Below are positions 40,265 to 40,552 of a DNA stretch of 40,552 bases, piece by piece (positions within the stretch are counted from its first letter, which is position 1; every line of letters begins with the position of its first letter). The notes below the pieces were generated by a model, which searched no databases, was not told the DNA's origin, and saw nothing but the letters and a program-made list of their open reading frames with translations. The DNA is from an uncultured Pseudomonadota bacterium (GTDB taxonomy: Bacteria; Myxococcota_A; UBA796; SXON01), in the NCBI GenBank assembly GCA_903921785.1, contig CAIXRH010000064.1, positions 1-40,552 on the forward strand, written 5' to 3'. The position numbers and the translations under genes were made by a program.

Positions 40265-40552
40265 ATGAGCCGCCTTCCCCTCCTGTTCGCGCTCACCGCC
40301 CTCCTCGGCTGTCCCGACCCGAACGGCGGAAAGACCCCGGTCGACACCGGCACGAAGGACACCGCCGTCGAAGCGGTGGACGAAGACGGCGACGGCTACC
40401 TCCCCTCCGAAGGGGACTGCGACGACTCCAACCCTGACGTACACCCCGACGCGGTGGAGCTGTGCGACGGGCTGGACAACAACTGCGATGAGGTGGTCGA
40501 CGAGGGGGTTGCTACCTTCTATTACGTAGACGCAGACCTCGACGGCTTCGGC
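40265..40552 (+). CDS. MopE-like metal-binding-motif lipoprotein, 3' end beyond window
   Basis: The first 96 residues are present and the frame runs off the window. The ATG at 40265 has GGAG 5 nt upstream and a TACACT -10-like element at 40222-40227. The signal peptide MSRLPLLFALTALLGC ends in a lipobox. A Thr/Asp linker leads to DEDGDGYLPSEGDCDDSNP and ELCDGLDNNCDEVVDEGV, the Cys/Asp pattern of the putative metal-binding motif repeats found in MopE of Methylococcus and many myxobacterial surface proteins. These repeats probably bind calcium. The total length cannot be seen. Confidence 0.85.
   Translation, partial: MSRLPLLFALTALLGCPDPNGGKTPVDTGTKDTAVEAVDEDGDGYLPSEGDCDDSNPDVHPDAVELCDGLDNNCDEVVDEGVATFYYVDADLDGFG

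Overview
This is a very GC-rich stretch of bacterial chromosome. It most resembles an uncultured Myxococcota (deltaproteobacterial) lineage; that is an inference from gene content, with no marker phylogeny behind it. The clues are lipoproteins whose mature N-termini are rich in Asp-Thr-Gly, a MopE-like metal-binding-motif protein, a DUF1501/DUF1592-type cytochrome operon, an egtB-egtD pair, a two-subunit glycyl-tRNA synthetase, and intergenic hairpin repeats. I see no tRNA, rRNA, CRISPR array, transposase or phage gene.

Layout. 1-2800: rsmE, a DUF1801 protein and a Cys-rich lipoprotein, set among two arrays of a 63-bp hairpin repeat and several dispersed repeats. 2802-7446 (minus): glyQ-glyS, then an ArsR-SRPBCC fusion regulator coupled to an alpha/beta hydrolase, with a palindrome over its start. 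7762-14547 (minus): a tight five-gene operon (SGNH protein, MBOAT acyltransferase, acyl carrier protein, methyltransferase, FkbH). It reads like a Dlt system in which an FkbH glyceryl loader replaces DltA. 14745-16582 (minus): an orphan PqqB-like metallohydrolase coupled to an unknown protein. 16725-19024 (plus): two coupled lipoproteins, the second resembling arylsulfotransferases. 19035-23662 (minus): egtD, egtB, a MobB-MobA-like fusion and a Spinster-like MFS carrier. 23882-25786: a KPxxYLYP lipoprotein and a divergent exported beta-propeller-like protein.

25834-30875 (minus): an envelope operon with a Tyr/Gly-rich lipoprotein, a DUF1592/1588-like cytochrome lipoprotein, a Tat-exported DUF1501 protein, a small cytochrome c lipoprotein and an N-acetylmuramoyl-L-alanine amidase. 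30961-32781: a tiny basic protein, a quinone-oxidoreductase-like MDR enzyme and a GreB-like factor with an altered coiled coil. 33142-38434 (minus): two large alkaline-phosphatase-superfamily proteins, a ribbon-helix-helix protein and a three-helix membrane protein. 38511-39969 (plus): a lipoprotein and a CobW-family GTPase, divergent from that operon. 40265-end: the start of a MopE-like lipoprotein.

Common themes are operons with 1-15 nt gaps or ATGA/GTGA overlaps; five lipoproteins whose signal peptide is only seven residues with no basic residue; GC hairpins without a U-tract just after stop codons; and a dispersed repeat with the core CTCGACCGCCGAC that sits only between genes. The strongest candidate for an undescribed system is the FkbH/ACP/MBOAT/SGNH operon, followed by the paired phosphodiesterase-like operon at 33-38 kb.
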